DNA of 61,311 nucleotides from Sinorhizobium fredii USDA 205 (lineage in GTDB: Bacteria; Pseudomonadota; Alphaproteobacteria; Rhizobiales; Rhizobiaceae): positions 1 through 61,311 of the forward strand of contig NZ_AUTC01000147.1 in assembly GCF_001461695.1 (NCBI RefSeq), given 5' to 3'. Numbering within the stretch: position 1 is the first letter of the stretch; every line of letters starts with the position of its first letter. Shown one piece after another: positions 61,195 through 61,311 of this stretch. A model generated the notes under the pieces. That model was not told where the DNA came from. It did not search any database and saw only the letters and a program-made list of their open reading frames with translations. The position numbers were made by a program, and so were the translations under genes.

Positions 61195-61311
61195 GGGTGA
61201 TCTTCACGCTGTTGCCTTGCTAAACGCGGCAGCAGGCTCCGCGGCGGGAATGCTTTGTGAACAAGCAGGCAATTGGTAGAAGATTACCGCCCCTTCCGTT
61301 TTGTCGAGATA

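Noticed and set aside
1..61311. CRISPR arrays, tRNA or rRNA genes, transposases
   Set aside because: No regularly spaced repeats, no tRNA-like sequence, no transposase motifs were found when reading both strands; the repeated elements present are RIME-like and dispersed.

Overview
The window looks like an alphaproteobacterial, most likely Sinorhizobium/Ensifer-type, genome. It is GC-rich with rhizobial codon use, carries five intergenic copies of a RIME-like palindromic element, and shows rhizobial gene types: a DctB/DctD-like pair, a Kup transporter, a BA14K-type protein, MntR, a GTTC-N7-GTTC LexA box and 4-bp ATGA operon overlaps. I see no rRNA, tRNA, CRISPR array or intact insertion sequence.

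Region 1 (1-16200) is a metal-handling island. It holds relics or frameshifted copies of nickel/cobalt efflux (NicO/RcnA type), DUF305 and YqaA genes. Intact parts are an MFS transporter, a rhodanese-ChrB/ChrA chromate-resistance pair, and a copper operon (His-rich protein, lipoprotein, TolC-type lipoprotein, multicopper oxidase, cupredoxin, CusF-like protein) behind a MerR/CueR-type promoter with a 19-bp spacer. A second unit has mntR divergent from a two-domain multicopper oxidase translationally coupled to a ZIP transporter, with two good MntR boxes between them.

Region 2 (16227-29851) is a catabolic island. One long leftward operon encodes a polyamine-type ABC transporter, two enolase-superfamily dehydratase-like enzymes, an SDR, an HpcH/HpaI aldolase, an aldehyde dehydrogenase and a broken GMC oxidoreductase. 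A divergent LysR regulator is followed by a second aldolase and a convergent FAD oxidoreductase. The set fits uptake, dehydration, aldol cleavage and oxidation of a sugar-acid-like compound; the substrate cannot be read from the sequence.

Region 3 (30100-44700) is mixed: Kup, frameshifted YkvA/DUF1232 and PAS-GGDEF genes, a protein with two HARP-like modules beside a UvrD-type helicase that has a LexA box, an alpha/beta hydrolase, a HAD phosphatase, and a single gene that fuses ethanolamine ammonia-lyase EutB and EutC behind a Tat signal peptide. Upstream of that fusion lie relics that read as phosphoketolase, alcohol dehydrogenase and a CBS-domain protein.

Region 4 (44772-61311) holds an EptA-type phosphoethanolamine transferase divergent from an OmpR/EnvZ-type two-component system, an HPP-CBS membrane protein, a cecR-ybhGFSR-like efflux operon with an operator-embedded and probably leaderless promoter, an MhqD/MhqO-like pair, and a DctB/DctD-like two-component system whose sigma-54 activator has GAFPGA in place of GAFTGA and no dctA beside it.

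Six otherwise convincing genes need single-base frame changes to read through. They are reported as broken genes, but sequencing error is a real alternative.
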